64,000 bases of DNA, from contig NC_081413.1 of the NCBI RefSeq assembly GCF_030272615.1, positions 558,397,136 through 558,461,135 on the forward strand, in the 5' to 3' direction. Positions 24,006 to 34,773 of the stretch are shown in pieces. This stretch comes from Cryptomeria japonica (lineage: Eukaryota > Streptophyta > Pinopsida > Cupressales > Cupressaceae). How positions within the stretch are numbered: position 1 is the stretch's first letter; the number at the start of each line of letters is the position of its first letter. Position numbers and translations under genes: made by a program. The notes under the pieces were generated by a model. The model was not told where the DNA came from. It did not search any database and saw only the letters and a list, made by a program, of their open reading frames with translations.

Positions 24006-24127
24006 GATGTTGCTTTCAATGTATCCAAATTTTAAATTTCAGAATTTTTTAAATCAGATTCAATGTGATGTTGCTTTCAATGCATCCAAATTTTAAATTT
24101 CAGAATTTTTTAAATCAGATTCAATGT
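24006..24127. repeat. Tandem duplication, 2 x 61 bp
   Basis: The unit starting GATGTTGCTTTCAATG at 24006 is followed directly by a second copy at 24067. The copies differ at one visible base (GTATCC against GCATCC), so the duplication is fairly young. It lies about 430 bases downstream of the aldolase stop. Confidence 0.9.
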
Positions 24128-25258
24128 ACATATGCGCTTTCGTGTCATTCATATGCGGCTTTCATGTCATTCAATGTTCTAGTATCATGTTCCATTTGTG
24201 TTATTTCAATATTCTTGTATCATGTTCTGCAAGATCTTAGCAATATACTTGCCATTTTCTTCTAGTTTTCTGTTTTTTTTTTTAATATCAATATCTTTAG
24301 TTCCTTGCATTCCATAAAGATCTATACCTAATTCATTTCATATTTTATTTGTCTAATAGAAGGCATATCATTTGCTGAATTAACAGAAATAAGCATTTTG
24401 TACATTGATGTTATGCTGTTTGCATGATTGTGCAAGGATTTTATTTGTAGTATATGATAAAAGGTTATTATTGTAGTGTTCATTCTTTGCAATCTCAAAA
24501 AGAGTTAGAATTGAGGCGTGAAGTCACATCTACTCTTTAACTGTTATTCAGATAGAATCAAACATGAATGAGACACTGGCTATATCATTTTTGAGCCTGA
24601 TTGAACTTTACAGAAATGTGACAGATAAGAGGCTTTAGGAGTAGAAAACTCAGCCCATATAATACAATTTTTTCCCAAAACACCATTGTGTAGAAAAATT
24701 GGCAAATTTACAAATTCAAATTAGTTTTCAACGTTCGAAAATTTGACGATGATATCTTAATTATCATGTAACCATCATATGTGGAGTACATTAAGTGTGC
24801 ATCAGTCAGCCATGTTATTTGGCGTCTCAATTTTCTCTTTACTATTTTGATATTTCCTAAAAAGGGACCTGAGAGTAAATGCTTATGGTAGCAAATGAAT
24901 GGGTTTCTTGAATAAGATTTCAATTTGATCAAGAACTGTTGCCATTCAAGTTATGGAATGACAAAAATCACTCTGTTGGAAGATCAAAATAGTAGCGAGT
25001 GTCTGAATGGTCATGCTTCTTGTTGCATTTATATATAAAAAAATAACTATAGATGCTTCTAATTGCGGTATTTTATGTTTTAATAATGTATTTGGGAATT
25101 AAAAGAAAACATTACAAGCTCAGAAAGCTCTAGGTCAACCATATTTCATTGATTGGAAACCTTACTGAAATTAATAGCCTGATAAAGTGTAGGTTGATAA
25201 ATTGCGATAGTGTCTGTTGTTGGGTCAATGGGGGAGAGATCAAGCGAACACTTATTAG
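24128..25258. other. Intergenic, no gene recognised
   Basis: AT-rich sequence with short open frames only (for example 24708-24932 on the minus strand). None carries a recognisable motif. Confidence 0.5.
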
Positions 25259-26078
25259 GAAAAGAGGGGCCAATTTTAACACTTCTGAGTAAGCTTGATT
25301 TGGTGGTGGGTCAGGAAGAGAGATAAAGCAAACACCTATTAGAGAAATTAGGGTTTATTTCAGTATGCTGGCATGTAATTTTACTGTTAAAGAGTAGTTT
25401 CTGACCTACTTTATTAATAACAATTGTGGGTTTGGGAGAGATAAAGCAAACACCTATTACACAAAGTAGAGATTATTTTAGTATGCTGGCATGTAATTGT
25501 TTTTGATATTAAAAGCAGCAAAATAAGGGTGCTGCCCTTATACAAAGACAGGTAAAAAAGGCGGCAAACAACTGGTCAAAAACAAATTTCTGACAGCAAG
25601 GGTTAAAACAAACCATTTACAACACACTAGCAGAACAGCTAGTAGCCCACGTCAAAGGTCGGTAAAAGAGGGTCCAATCTTAACACTTCTGAGTAAGTTT
25701 GATTTGGTGGTGGTGGGTCAGGAAGAGAGATAAAGCAAACACCTATTAGAGAAATTAGGGTTTATTTCAGTGTGCTGGCATGTAATTTTACTGTTTTTGA
25801 TAAGAGTAGTTTTTGACCTACTTTATTAATAAAAACTGTGGGTTAAGGAGAGATAAAGCAAACACCTATTACACAAAGTAGAGATTATTTCAGTATGCCG
25901 GTATGTAGTTTTACTGTTTTTGATATTAAATGCAGCAAAAAGAGGGTGTCGTCCTTATACAAAGAAGGGTGAAAAAGGTGGCAAACAACTGGTCAAGAAT
26001 AAATTTCTGACAGCAAAAGGCAAAACAGATCATTTACAACACACTAGCAGAGCAACTAGTAGCCCACATCAAAGGTGG
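25259..26078. repeat. Tandem duplication, 2 x ~404 bp
   Basis: TTAACACTTCTGAGTAAG occurs at 25276 and 25680, and about 400 bases after each can be followed in parallel. Each unit holds two internal copies of GAGATAAAGCAAACACCTATTA (near 25320, 25437, 25726 and 25850), then ...GCAGCAAAA..AGGGTG and ACAACACACTAGCAGA. The minus-strand reading of the second half (CCCTTATTTTGCTGC before TTTAATATC) recalls a non-LTR retroelement 3' end, but this is not firm. Confidence 0.85.
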
Positions 26079-26990
26079 GTAAAAAAATTACCCACAATCC
26101 GGGGAAGAGTTTGAGAAAAGGGGATAGAACGATCTTTTCTCTCTCAAATAACAGTCCATCTAATTTTACTCTTGGAATAGTTTCAAACCTAATTTATAAA
26201 TTAAAATTGTAGATCATTCAAAACCTAATTTATTAATAAAAATTGGGAGTCAAGGAGAGACGTAAAGCAAACAATATCTCAGTCATAATGTAAGCAAAGC
26301 AAGTCATAAATTGTGGGTGTAACCAAAGCAAGTCATAATGTGCAATGTAACTGTTTATGACTTGTTTGAAAGGGTATATATTGCAAGTTAAATTGCAGAA
26401 GTGTTTTGGGTCTCTTAAAATATCACATTTTGGTCAAAATGGAGATTCAGGTTAGAAGTGTATGAGGTCTTGCATTTCATATATTCTAATTTACTCAAAT
26501 CATTAAATGTAATCAGAACAATATCATAATTATGAAAGAGTTTTTTAATATTATATTAAATTATTAAATATAAAAATTTAAATATTTATCTAACATTCAA
26601 ATACATTTAACATGAACAATTATTAATTAAATTTAAGTAAAATTTATGATATTAGCAAATTGATAAATATTTAAATAAAAGTGCATCTAAAACATTAGAA
26701 GGGGTGCCAACAAAAATGTTTTGACAATTATTTTACTAAAATAGGTGGCAATTTTAAATCTAATTGAAATTTCACTTTTTGAAAAAGTCCATTATGATTA
26801 CAAATTTTATTCATAAATGAACATGTAATGAAGTATGAGCCATGACATTTTTATTATATTTTAAAATAAAAATTTGTAAGATTTTTTTTTTCAATTGATC
26901 TTGTATGGAACTCTATGTTCACTAAGGTTTAAACCTAATTCTTCTTGATAATTTTAATTGATTTTCCTCAAATCATCTATAAGTCTGAAT
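26079..26990. other. Intergenic, no gene recognised
   Basis: Very AT-rich sequence with several homopolymer runs. Nothing coding is supported. Confidence 0.5.
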
Positions 26991-27174
26991 AGAGTTCTTT
27001 ATATAAATGGCTCTAATATATTATATAAGGTAGAGGTAATTAAGTATTAATAAATAATATATTTAATGCACATTGAAATTTAAGAGTTCTTTATATAAAT
27101 GGCTCTAATATATTATATAAGGTAGAGGTAATTAAGTATTAATAAATAATATATTTAATGCACATTGAAATTTA
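26991..27174. repeat. Perfect tandem duplication, 2 x 92 bp
   Basis: The unit beginning AGAGTTCTTTATATAAATGG at 26991 is repeated from 27083 to 27174. I see no difference between the two copies, so the event is recent compared with the decayed repeats around it. Confidence 0.95.
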
Positions 27175-27559
27175 AGATAGTTAAAAAGCCTTCATGCTTC
27201 CACCATCTATTGAATAAAAAGAAAAACTTGCAAATCAATTTTCAAATTACAAATTATATTCATTTTGATAATATAGGTTATAAAATTATAATCTAAGACG
27301 TCAGAAAAATATACATATTTTCAATTTAAAAAAAAAAACTATTTTCATTATCTATTGAAAATTTGTTCACATTTTATTGATTTAGTTCGCAAGCAATTAA
27401 AATCTATTACTCAATTATTTAGAATTATTATTTCACTAAGATTTATACGTTGATTTAAGTTATTTAGAATTATCTTTCTTCTTTGGATTTGACTTGTAGA
27501 CTTGGCTTGTATATGTAAAAATGGTTTCCTAACTTTAATCCCTTTTCTACTCCTATTAA
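27175..27559. other. AT-rich spacer
   Basis: No gene or element boundary is evident. The LINE that follows must begin somewhere before 27560. Confidence 0.45.
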
Positions 27560-29388
27560 ATTTGTACCCTTCTGGATTCATCTTCAACATTTATCGCTTG
27601 AATACAAGGAACTAGAGATCATAGAGATTCTAGGTGTAACTATTTGGGGATTTTCCTTAAAGTAGATGCAATTTTTTTTGAAAATCCTAATTTGCCTGTT
27701 AGGCTATGCCTTCTCATGGATACCTCTAAAAATCTTCCCTTCATTCTTAACATTACCTCCAAAATGGTAGCTGGTCTCAAAAGGTGTTTTTTGAAGGCCC
27801 TGATTCTGTTTGCAAGATTTGTCACCTTGGATTGCTATTTAGTCTCAAACTTGTCTGCCTCAGATTTTAGGCCTCAAGACCTCAAGCCCTAGACCTCTTT
27901 CCTGAGATCTTTCATCTAGAGTCTCGGTCTCCCTCCTTGGTTGTAATGGAAATTATCAAGCCTCAAGGAAGTGATTTCCCTCCTCAAGACCTCGAAGCAA
28001 TCCTTCAATCTTGGATTGAAGAAACCCACGAAGGGTTGATTGTAGAAATAGCGGATCAAGTTTTAGGCAAAGTTCAAGAGGGCTTGATATCAGGGAAAAA
28101 AGTGCTTCAGAGTTCTTTTGGGCAGACAAAGGCGAATGAATTAGTCCTTCTCCCTTTTGGCCCTCAAACTTAGTTGCTTAGCTTCAGTAAGAACAAGGGA
28201 GTGCAATATCATATCAGATTCAGTAGTCCTTTTCAAAATTCCAATTCCTTGTCTCCATTTCCTTTTGAGATTGGGAGATCAAACTAGGTTAAGGCCTTGT
28301 CCTATATTCAAAAGACACTAAGAATAAATGAACATTGGAGAAATATTTCCAAATACTTCTCTCATAGGCTTAGAATTGAGAATTCTTTGGATTCAAGTGA
28401 AGAAGCTAGGAATGAAATCAGTTTCATGATAGAGTTAGAGGACTTAATAAGATGGTTTTACTCAAAATTCACTAAGTATGGAGAAAAAATACCTTTTAAA
28501 TTCCAAAAGGATAAGGAAGTTAGACAATTTATTCTTTGATTCTGGCACTTCATGAATAGCAAAAAGTTGAGCCCTCAATTAAGGTTAGAAGCAGATAAGG
28601 ATTCCCCATCGGATCTAATTTCTTCTCCGTCTATCCCTCTCGGCTCATATCCTTTTCCATGCATGGAGGCCTTAGATATCTCCACTCCTCCCATACCTAA
28701 GAGAGGGAGACCTTCGGGCAGCTCCAAGCTCCAAAGAGATAAAAATTACAAAGAGTTGTTCCAATCTCAAATTGAGTCTTCAAGTCTTAAAATGGAAAAG
28801 AGAATCTTAGGGAAAAAGAATTTGAAAGGATCTCAATCACTGCCTCCTAAAAGATCTTCATATAAACACACAAGTCCTATCAAGTAAATGGGGAGTCTTT
28901 CTAAGGATCCCTTAGATATTCCTTAGCCTCAAGTGGACCTTCTTCCCTTATTGAGCCCCTCTCTAGTGTTTGACTCAGATAAGGAAAAACTTGGCATTTT
29001 CTCTCCTCTTATTGGGGAATTGGCAGTAGTTTGCGACTTCTTAGGCATCTCATCTCCACAAAGAGGAGAATTTGAGGAATCATGGCACCAAGAACAAGAT
29101 TTAATCAAGAAGATTTTGAATATGGATGAGTTAGATGAGTCTGAGACCGATTTAACCTCAACATTTATAGATGCAAAAACATTCATTGAAGGGCAAAGAG
29201 ATTTGGAATCATTTGGCATCTTGCAACAACATTCCTTTAAAAAGAAACTAGAGTGTGGCCAGTCCCCAGAGATTAGAAGAGGAAGGAAAGCTTTGGAAAC
29301 ACTTAGATCTTTGAAAGGGGAAGAATGGAATCAACTAAAAATTTCAGATCTTTGGAGCAAAGTTAAAGGGACTTCCCTTTTCCCCTAA
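27560..29388 (+). pseudogene. LINE ORF1 (DUF4283, zinc knuckle remnant), broken
   Basis: The first part (27600-27890) shows a DUF4283 tail (ILGV.. then KVDAIFFENPNLPVRLCLLMD, LNITSKM) and, in a shifted frame, a zinc knuckle remnant (VCKICHLG). From 27937 one frame continues to 29388, interrupted by about five stops (near 28173, 28289, 28539, 28887 and 28926). The rest is Ser/Pro/Lys-rich and low in complexity, as is usual for this region. ORF1 proteins bind element RNA during retrotransposition. Its stop is two bases before the ORF2 start at 29391, a tight ORF1-ORF2 arrangement. Confidence 0.75.
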
Positions 29389-29390
29389 TA

Positions 29391-32340
29391 ATGAAGATAA
29401 TCTCTTGGAATGTATGGGGACTGAATGCCCCCCTAAAACAACGAATAGTTAGGAGATGTATAAAAAGGACCAAGCCTGAGGTGGTCTTATTGCAGGAGAC
29501 TAAATTAGACAAATAACAAATCTCCTCTTTTACAAAAAAACTAGGTTACTGGGAGGTGGTTTTAGTGGAAGCCATAGGTGCAACGGGAGGGATGGCTCTT
29601 CTGTGGAATCCTAGGAAAATATCTTTCCAACATCTCTCCTCAGATAAAAACTGGATAAATGAAAATATTTCCAACTTTCAGGAGAATATTAACATACATA
29701 TCTTCAACATTTACGAGCCTATCCAAAACAATATGAAATTAGTCTTATGAGAGGAGTTAGAAAAGTTTATGAATAATTGCTCTCAATAGTCTGTGGTGAT
29801 TTCAATTTTTTTAGTAAATTGATTAAAGGAAGTTCTTCCTAAGATTATTTCAGAGGAACAAATTGGATTTGTTCCAGGGAGATCCATTTTGGTGGAGTTA
29901 TTATAACTCAGGAATCCATTCACTCCATGCAAGTGAATAAACATCATAGTACGTTGATAAAGCTGGACATCAACAAGGCTTATGACAAAGTGGACTGGAG
30001 ATTTTTATTCAAATGTCTAGAAGCCTTGGTTTTTTCAAAAAGTTGGATTAACCTAATCTACTATTATATTTCTATTCCTCAATTATCAATGCTCGTTAAT
30101 GGATCTCCATATGGTTTCTTCGAATCTTCGAGAGGGATAAGGTAGGGTGATCCAATTTCCCCCTTCCTTTTCATCATCTTAGTTGAATCGCTAGGTTGGG
30201 CTTTTCAAAGAGTGCAACAAGTAGGTAGAGTTAAAGGGATCACAATAACAAATGCAGTCACTCATCAACAATTTGCAAATGATACAATGTTGTTTGGCAA
30301 AGCAACAAAGAGATAAGCAATCAATTTTAAGATCATTCTAAGGGCCTATTCTACTACATCAGGTCAGGTGATAAACAAAGAGAAATTAGAAATATTCTTT
30401 TTCAAAGTAAAATAAGAAATTGAATCTCAGATCCTTGCCCATCTCAACTTTAAAAAAGGGAAATTACCTTGCATTTATCTTGGTTTACCTATAGATAAAG
30501 GTATCAGATCCACAAAAGTTTGGGATCCACTGGGTCAAAAGATGGACAAGAAAATGAACTCATGGAAATCTAAATGGCTCTCATGGGCAGGTAGAATCAT
30601 CATGCTGAGAACTGTCCTTTCATCCATTTCGATCTATCTAATGTCATGTTTATCATTGTCAATTAGAGCAAATGACAATCTTGTCAAGAAAATGAGATCT
30701 TTCTTTTGGTAAGGGGCAACTGTAAAAAGGAAAATGGTTTTGATAACATGGGATAAAATTTGCACACCCAAAAATCTAGGCAAAGTAGGTCTAAGGAATC
30801 AACTATGGTAGAATAAAGCTCTATGAGCAAAACTTTCATGGAAGATATATAGTGATCCTAGTAGGAAATGGGTTAGGATCCTAAAAGGAAAATACTTGGA
30901 AGATGAGTCCAAAAGGAATCTTTCAAACAATCAATCCTCCAAAAGGATCAAGAGTTTGGAACTTCATTCTAAGTTGCAAAAATCTGATCTCAGAAAAGCT
31001 CTCTTGGAATGTCAAAGAAGGGAGTAAAGTGAGGTTTTGGTCAGATTCTTGGGGTGGATATCCAACCTGAATCTTAGTCCTAGGTCCATCCAACCTAAAA
31101 GGTATCTCAAAAAAGAACTGGGATGTTCATCTTAAAGATTATATCGTCAAGGATGAGGAGAATTTAGCATTAGGTTGGAAATGGAAAGACTTTGATGAAT
31201 TAAAAACTAATAAGGAGGAAACCTCAGCTCTTAAGGATATCCTCAAATAGAGATCATTAACTTTTAAAGAAGGACTGGATTCCATCATTTGGCTTGGGCA
31301 AAATTATGACAATTATAACTCAAAGGATGGTTATAAAACCTGTCCAAAATTAGAAGCTTGAGAAAATTGAGATCCCTGTTACTTTATGTTGGGATAAAAG
31401 TTGTCTCCCAAAAGAACACTTTTTTACATTGGCAACTCTTCAAGGTAGAATTTTAACAACACAGTAGTTCAAAAAAATTGGTTTTGCAGGGCCCTCAAAA
31501 TGTGTCCTTTGTGAGAAAGAAGAAGAATCCATCAATCATATCCTCCTATCATGCCCCTTTGCAGCTAAGTGCTGGCAATGACTATACACCAAATTAGGTT
31601 GGCTAACTGCTCTCCCAAATGATATTTTGAGTGTTTTTAGGAGTTGGCCAAAACTACATTCTTCAAGCGTCTTCCATTCCTTATGGATCTCTTCACCATC
31701 AATAACTGTTTGGGAAATATAGAAGGAAAGGAATAAAAGAGTATTTAGAGAGGAAAAAATATCATGGGAAAGGATGATTAATAGACTGGAAGCAATTACA
31801 ATAGAATAAATTAATAATGGTCTCCCCAAACATCAAGGGAAAAACTCTCAATTCTCTTGGTGGGATAGTAAGATGATTTCAAATTGGTATGGGCTAAATA
31901 TTCCCTCCTTTGTAGGGTGGGGGGAGAGGGGGGGGGAGGAGACTTCCAAACTAAGAAAGACAACAGTATGGAGTCCTCCGATAGTACGCTGGTTTAAACT
32001 TAATTTTGATGGTGCCTCCAGAGGCAATCTAGGCGTTTTTGGGATGGTTGCATCATTCATTCCACATATGGTATAATCTTAGCTAAATTATCCAAATCAT
32101 TACCAATTGACACTAACAATGTTGCAAAGATACAATTAGTCACAAAGGGTCTTTCTTTATGCAGAGAAATTGGCTTAAAAAAGATTCTGCAATTATAATT
32201 AATTCTCTAAGGTCTGGCTCGACCCCAAATTGGAAACTCAATGCATTTCTTAGCAAAGCCATCAAGATTCTCAAGGCCTTTGAAGTATACACTATTAATC
32301 ATGTATCCAGAGAAGTCAATATATTGGTGGACTAAAACAT
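29391..32340 (+). pseudogene. LINE ORF2 (endonuclease, RT, zf-RVT, RNase H), broken with internal deletion
   Basis: Endonuclease starts at 29391 (MKIISWNVWGLN, VVLLQETKLD) and continues to about 29750. Reverse transcriptase follows at about 29820 (ISEEQIGFVPGRS, then LDINKAYDKVDW, GDPISPFLFI). The second half of the endonuclease and the N-terminal RT are missing, so about 1 kb has been deleted near 29750-29820. The RT catalytic box reads QQFANDTMLF, with Asn in place of the first Asp. Later come YLGLPI, a zf-RVT finger (CVLCEKEEESINH) at about 31500, and a type I RNase H (LNFDGASRGN at about 31995; SREVNILVD at about 32310). Frame changes and stops occur throughout. This is a plant L1-clade LINE. 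Confidence 0.88.
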
Positions 32341-32370
32341 TATGAAGGCAGAAGTCATTGAGGATGACAA

Positions 32371-32514
32371 GGACAAGGAATTATTTTTAATTTTTAATTT
32401 TCAATATTCAAGTTCTAACAACCTTTTTGTTCTAATTCCCATGGACAAGGAATTATTTTGAATTTTGAATTTTCGATATTCAAGTTCTAACAACCTTTTT
32501 GTTCTAATTCCCAT
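32371..32514. repeat. Tandem duplication, 2 x 72 bp
   Basis: GGACAAGGAATTATTTT begins at 32371 and again at 32443, and both copies end TTGTTCTAATTCCCAT. They differ at only a few bases. The duplication lies just behind the RNase H end of the LINE and may include part of its 3' untranslated region. Confidence 0.9.
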
Positions 32515-33268
32515 TTCTCTTAACCAAGACAAGTTCAAAGGATTTTAGTACGGGGGCATGCTTCTTCCCGTTAAGACTTTGATAAGATAGAGGCATCAAC
32601 TGCCTCCAATAAGCATTTATTGGCATTGGTCGACTAGAAATTCAAAGTTTTATTGTGACAACTTGTATTTTAAATGTCAGATGGGTTCCATTCAAAGAAG
32701 GCCTTGTTTATCCAACCTTCAATCTTAAGTGACCAAATGCTAGGGGTTGATTAATTAATCCTAATTTAGCTAATTTTTTAAAATTTGGATATGCATTTAT
32801 TTCACGGTGGGTGGATCTCTCCTCTTGCAAAAGATTTTTCTTGGTAAGTGGTCTCATTACTCGACCATTTTATTTATCCTTTCACCCCCTCCTTTTTTGG
32901 CGGAGACAACTTTGCTAGCTATTCTCTTTGCTATTAATGATTAGACTGTTTAGAGTGGTATTTCAGTACTCTTGCCGAGTATAGAGGAGTTAATTGTCAA
33001 ATGGTTGACTAAACAGACAAGAGTTGTTGAATATGTAATTTGTAGCCTATAAAGATGATAAAGTTTTCTTTCCAAGAATTGGCATTAAATTGATTTGATG
33101 GATGGAGTAAAGGGCGTCCTTTCTCTCTATTTCAAGAAACTTCGATATCCAACAAGCTTTCTATCATTCTTTTCACTGCTCTTCTTTCCACTTTCTGTTT
33201 TATCTCGAGGCTGACTCTCTCTTCTAGTTTTTTTTGTTGATTGTAGGTCAAGTTCAGGTGTTGTGCCA
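32515..33268. other. No gene recognised
   Basis: This stretch lies between the LINE and the unrecognised pseudogene. No poly(A) run marks the LINE end. A T-rich tract ending in TGTAG just before 33248 could be a splice acceptor for the pseudogene, but this is speculative. Confidence 0.4.
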
Positions 33269-34003
33269 ATGGATTCTCCCATTTGTTTGAAATCCTCTAA
33301 AAGGCAAATGACATTTATAGGAAAAATTAGTGAGAAAAGAATGCAAGAGGGCCTATTGCATTACCATTTCATCATCTTGAGGGTGGTTAAACTAATCTTG
33401 GGTGATCCTTTCTTGAGAACCACCCATAAATATAGAGTGAATAGTGAAATCCCAACGGTCTTTCTAGCAACCATTCTCCATTGTGGCCTTTCAAAGAGAA
33501 AAAATGATATTCCTTGTAGGAATGTCTTCAAATGCGACCTTTTGGTTGGGCTAGACCAAGTCCTCTGGAATCTTGATGAAGAATTGACAATCTTGTTGCC
33601 AATAGACTTTGGGGTCACATTTAAGAATGAGAAAAGACCCCCTAGGTTCCGTATTTTATGTATTTAGGACATGAGGACTTTCAATTATAGAAGGTTCACC
33701 ATTGAGAAGAATGCTAATTTCTTATGGCCTCTCTTCAAGCAGACCAAAAATGCTAGAGAAGTTTGGATTGAAAATTTCTTTGATTTTCATTGGTTTTAAG
33801 ATTTTGCTTCAGAGGAGAGATTGAAGGATTGGCTAGAAGAGCTTTGTGACATCTAGGCAAACAATGGAGATGAACCAGACCAAGTGGTTGAATGCTTCTC
33901 TGAGCTGAAGCAGATTGACTGGGGCAAATGCATTCCAACCATCATAATCGACTCTGCGAATGATCCATCACTCACTCCAGGTTCGCCATCCTCGATTGGA
34001 TAA
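33269..34003 (+). pseudogene. Pseudogene of an unrecognised family, paralogue of 43388-44008
   Basis: A single frame runs from ATG 33269 (MDSPICLKS) to TAA at 34001-34003, about 245 codons, broken by in-frame stops at 33665-33667, near 33797 and near 33853. I do not recognise the family. Aligned by eye it matches the intact minus-strand ORF at 43388-44008 over most of its length: FIGKISEKRM with FTGDIKEDRL, VVKLILGD with AVKKLLGE, NSEIPTVFLA with NSDIAAMLLA, NLDEELTI with NVDEDLTI, PPRFRIL with VPRFPIL, and a Pro/Ser-rich C-terminus. No membrane segment or signal peptide is obvious. It lies between a LINE and a copia element, and neither normally carries such an ORF. Confidence 0.7.
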
Positions 34004-34337
34004 TCTCTTTATCTCAACATTTTCAGTTTTCATTGTTCCTTTTTGATAGTTCATCTAGTTATATCTAGTAGTTTTATCCAACTCTTGAACTTTCAAGTTT
34101 CTGGCTCTGCTCAGTATTATTTCTAGGCATTTTGTAATTATTTTTTGATCTTGTTTTGGACTTGTAAACTTCAAAATATTTATTATTCTAAGTATATATT
34201 GTTTATATTAATATATAATTTTGTCAGCTAATGCCCTTTAGTGATATAAAAAACTCAAAAAGTAAATGGAAAATGCAATTGATGAAGAATTAGGGTTGAG
34301 AATGTTGGCAACTTCTTTAGATCTTAGTTGATGTGTT
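34004..34337. other. Spacer, no gene recognised
   Basis: AT-rich sequence between the pseudogene and the copia target site. No feature is supported. Confidence 0.5.
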
Positions 34338-34342
34338 ATAGC

Positions 34343-34713
34343 TGTTGATATGTGGTGACTGATCAACAAAGTACTATACACTCAACAAAGTGGTGTAAAT
34401 TTTTTTTTGGACGTTTTTGTTGATGAAAACCAACATTGTAATAAAACCCTAAAAAAGCCAACTTTGTTTGTTGCCCAAAAAATGCATGTTATAAGCAGCA
34501 GGGATGCTTAAGGCATTGTGAGGTTGATGTAATATTTTTGCTAGATAATAAGAAAGATTGGACGACTGTGTATGGTGGACGTAACCCATTTTGGGTGAAC
34601 CACGTTAAATCTCCGTGTTATCTGTGTCCTGTTTTATTTCTTTATCTTTTGTATTTAGATATGCATATAATTGTTAGTTCATATTTGCTTCAGATCTGCT
34701 TGAAACCCTAACA
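34343..34713 (+). repeat. 5' LTR of complete copia element
   Basis: It starts TGTTGATATGTGG and ends AACCCTAACA, with inverted TGTT/AACA ends, 371 bp. Compared with the 3' LTR it has about 60 extra bases near 34385-34475 containing a T-run and GTTGATGAAAACCAAC; outside this segment the two are similar. Confidence 0.93.
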
Positions 34714-34715
34714 AT

Positions 34716-34727
34716 TGGTATCAGAGT
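34716..34727 (+). promoter_or_regulatory. Primer binding site of complete copia element
   Basis: TGGTATCAGAGT lies two bases after the 5' LTR and matches the initiator tRNA-Met complement in 11 of 12 positions. Confidence 0.9.
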
Positions 34728-34773
34728 GAGGTTTTCTGTAAATTGGCAGGAATTTCAGATTTGAGTGGGAGTA

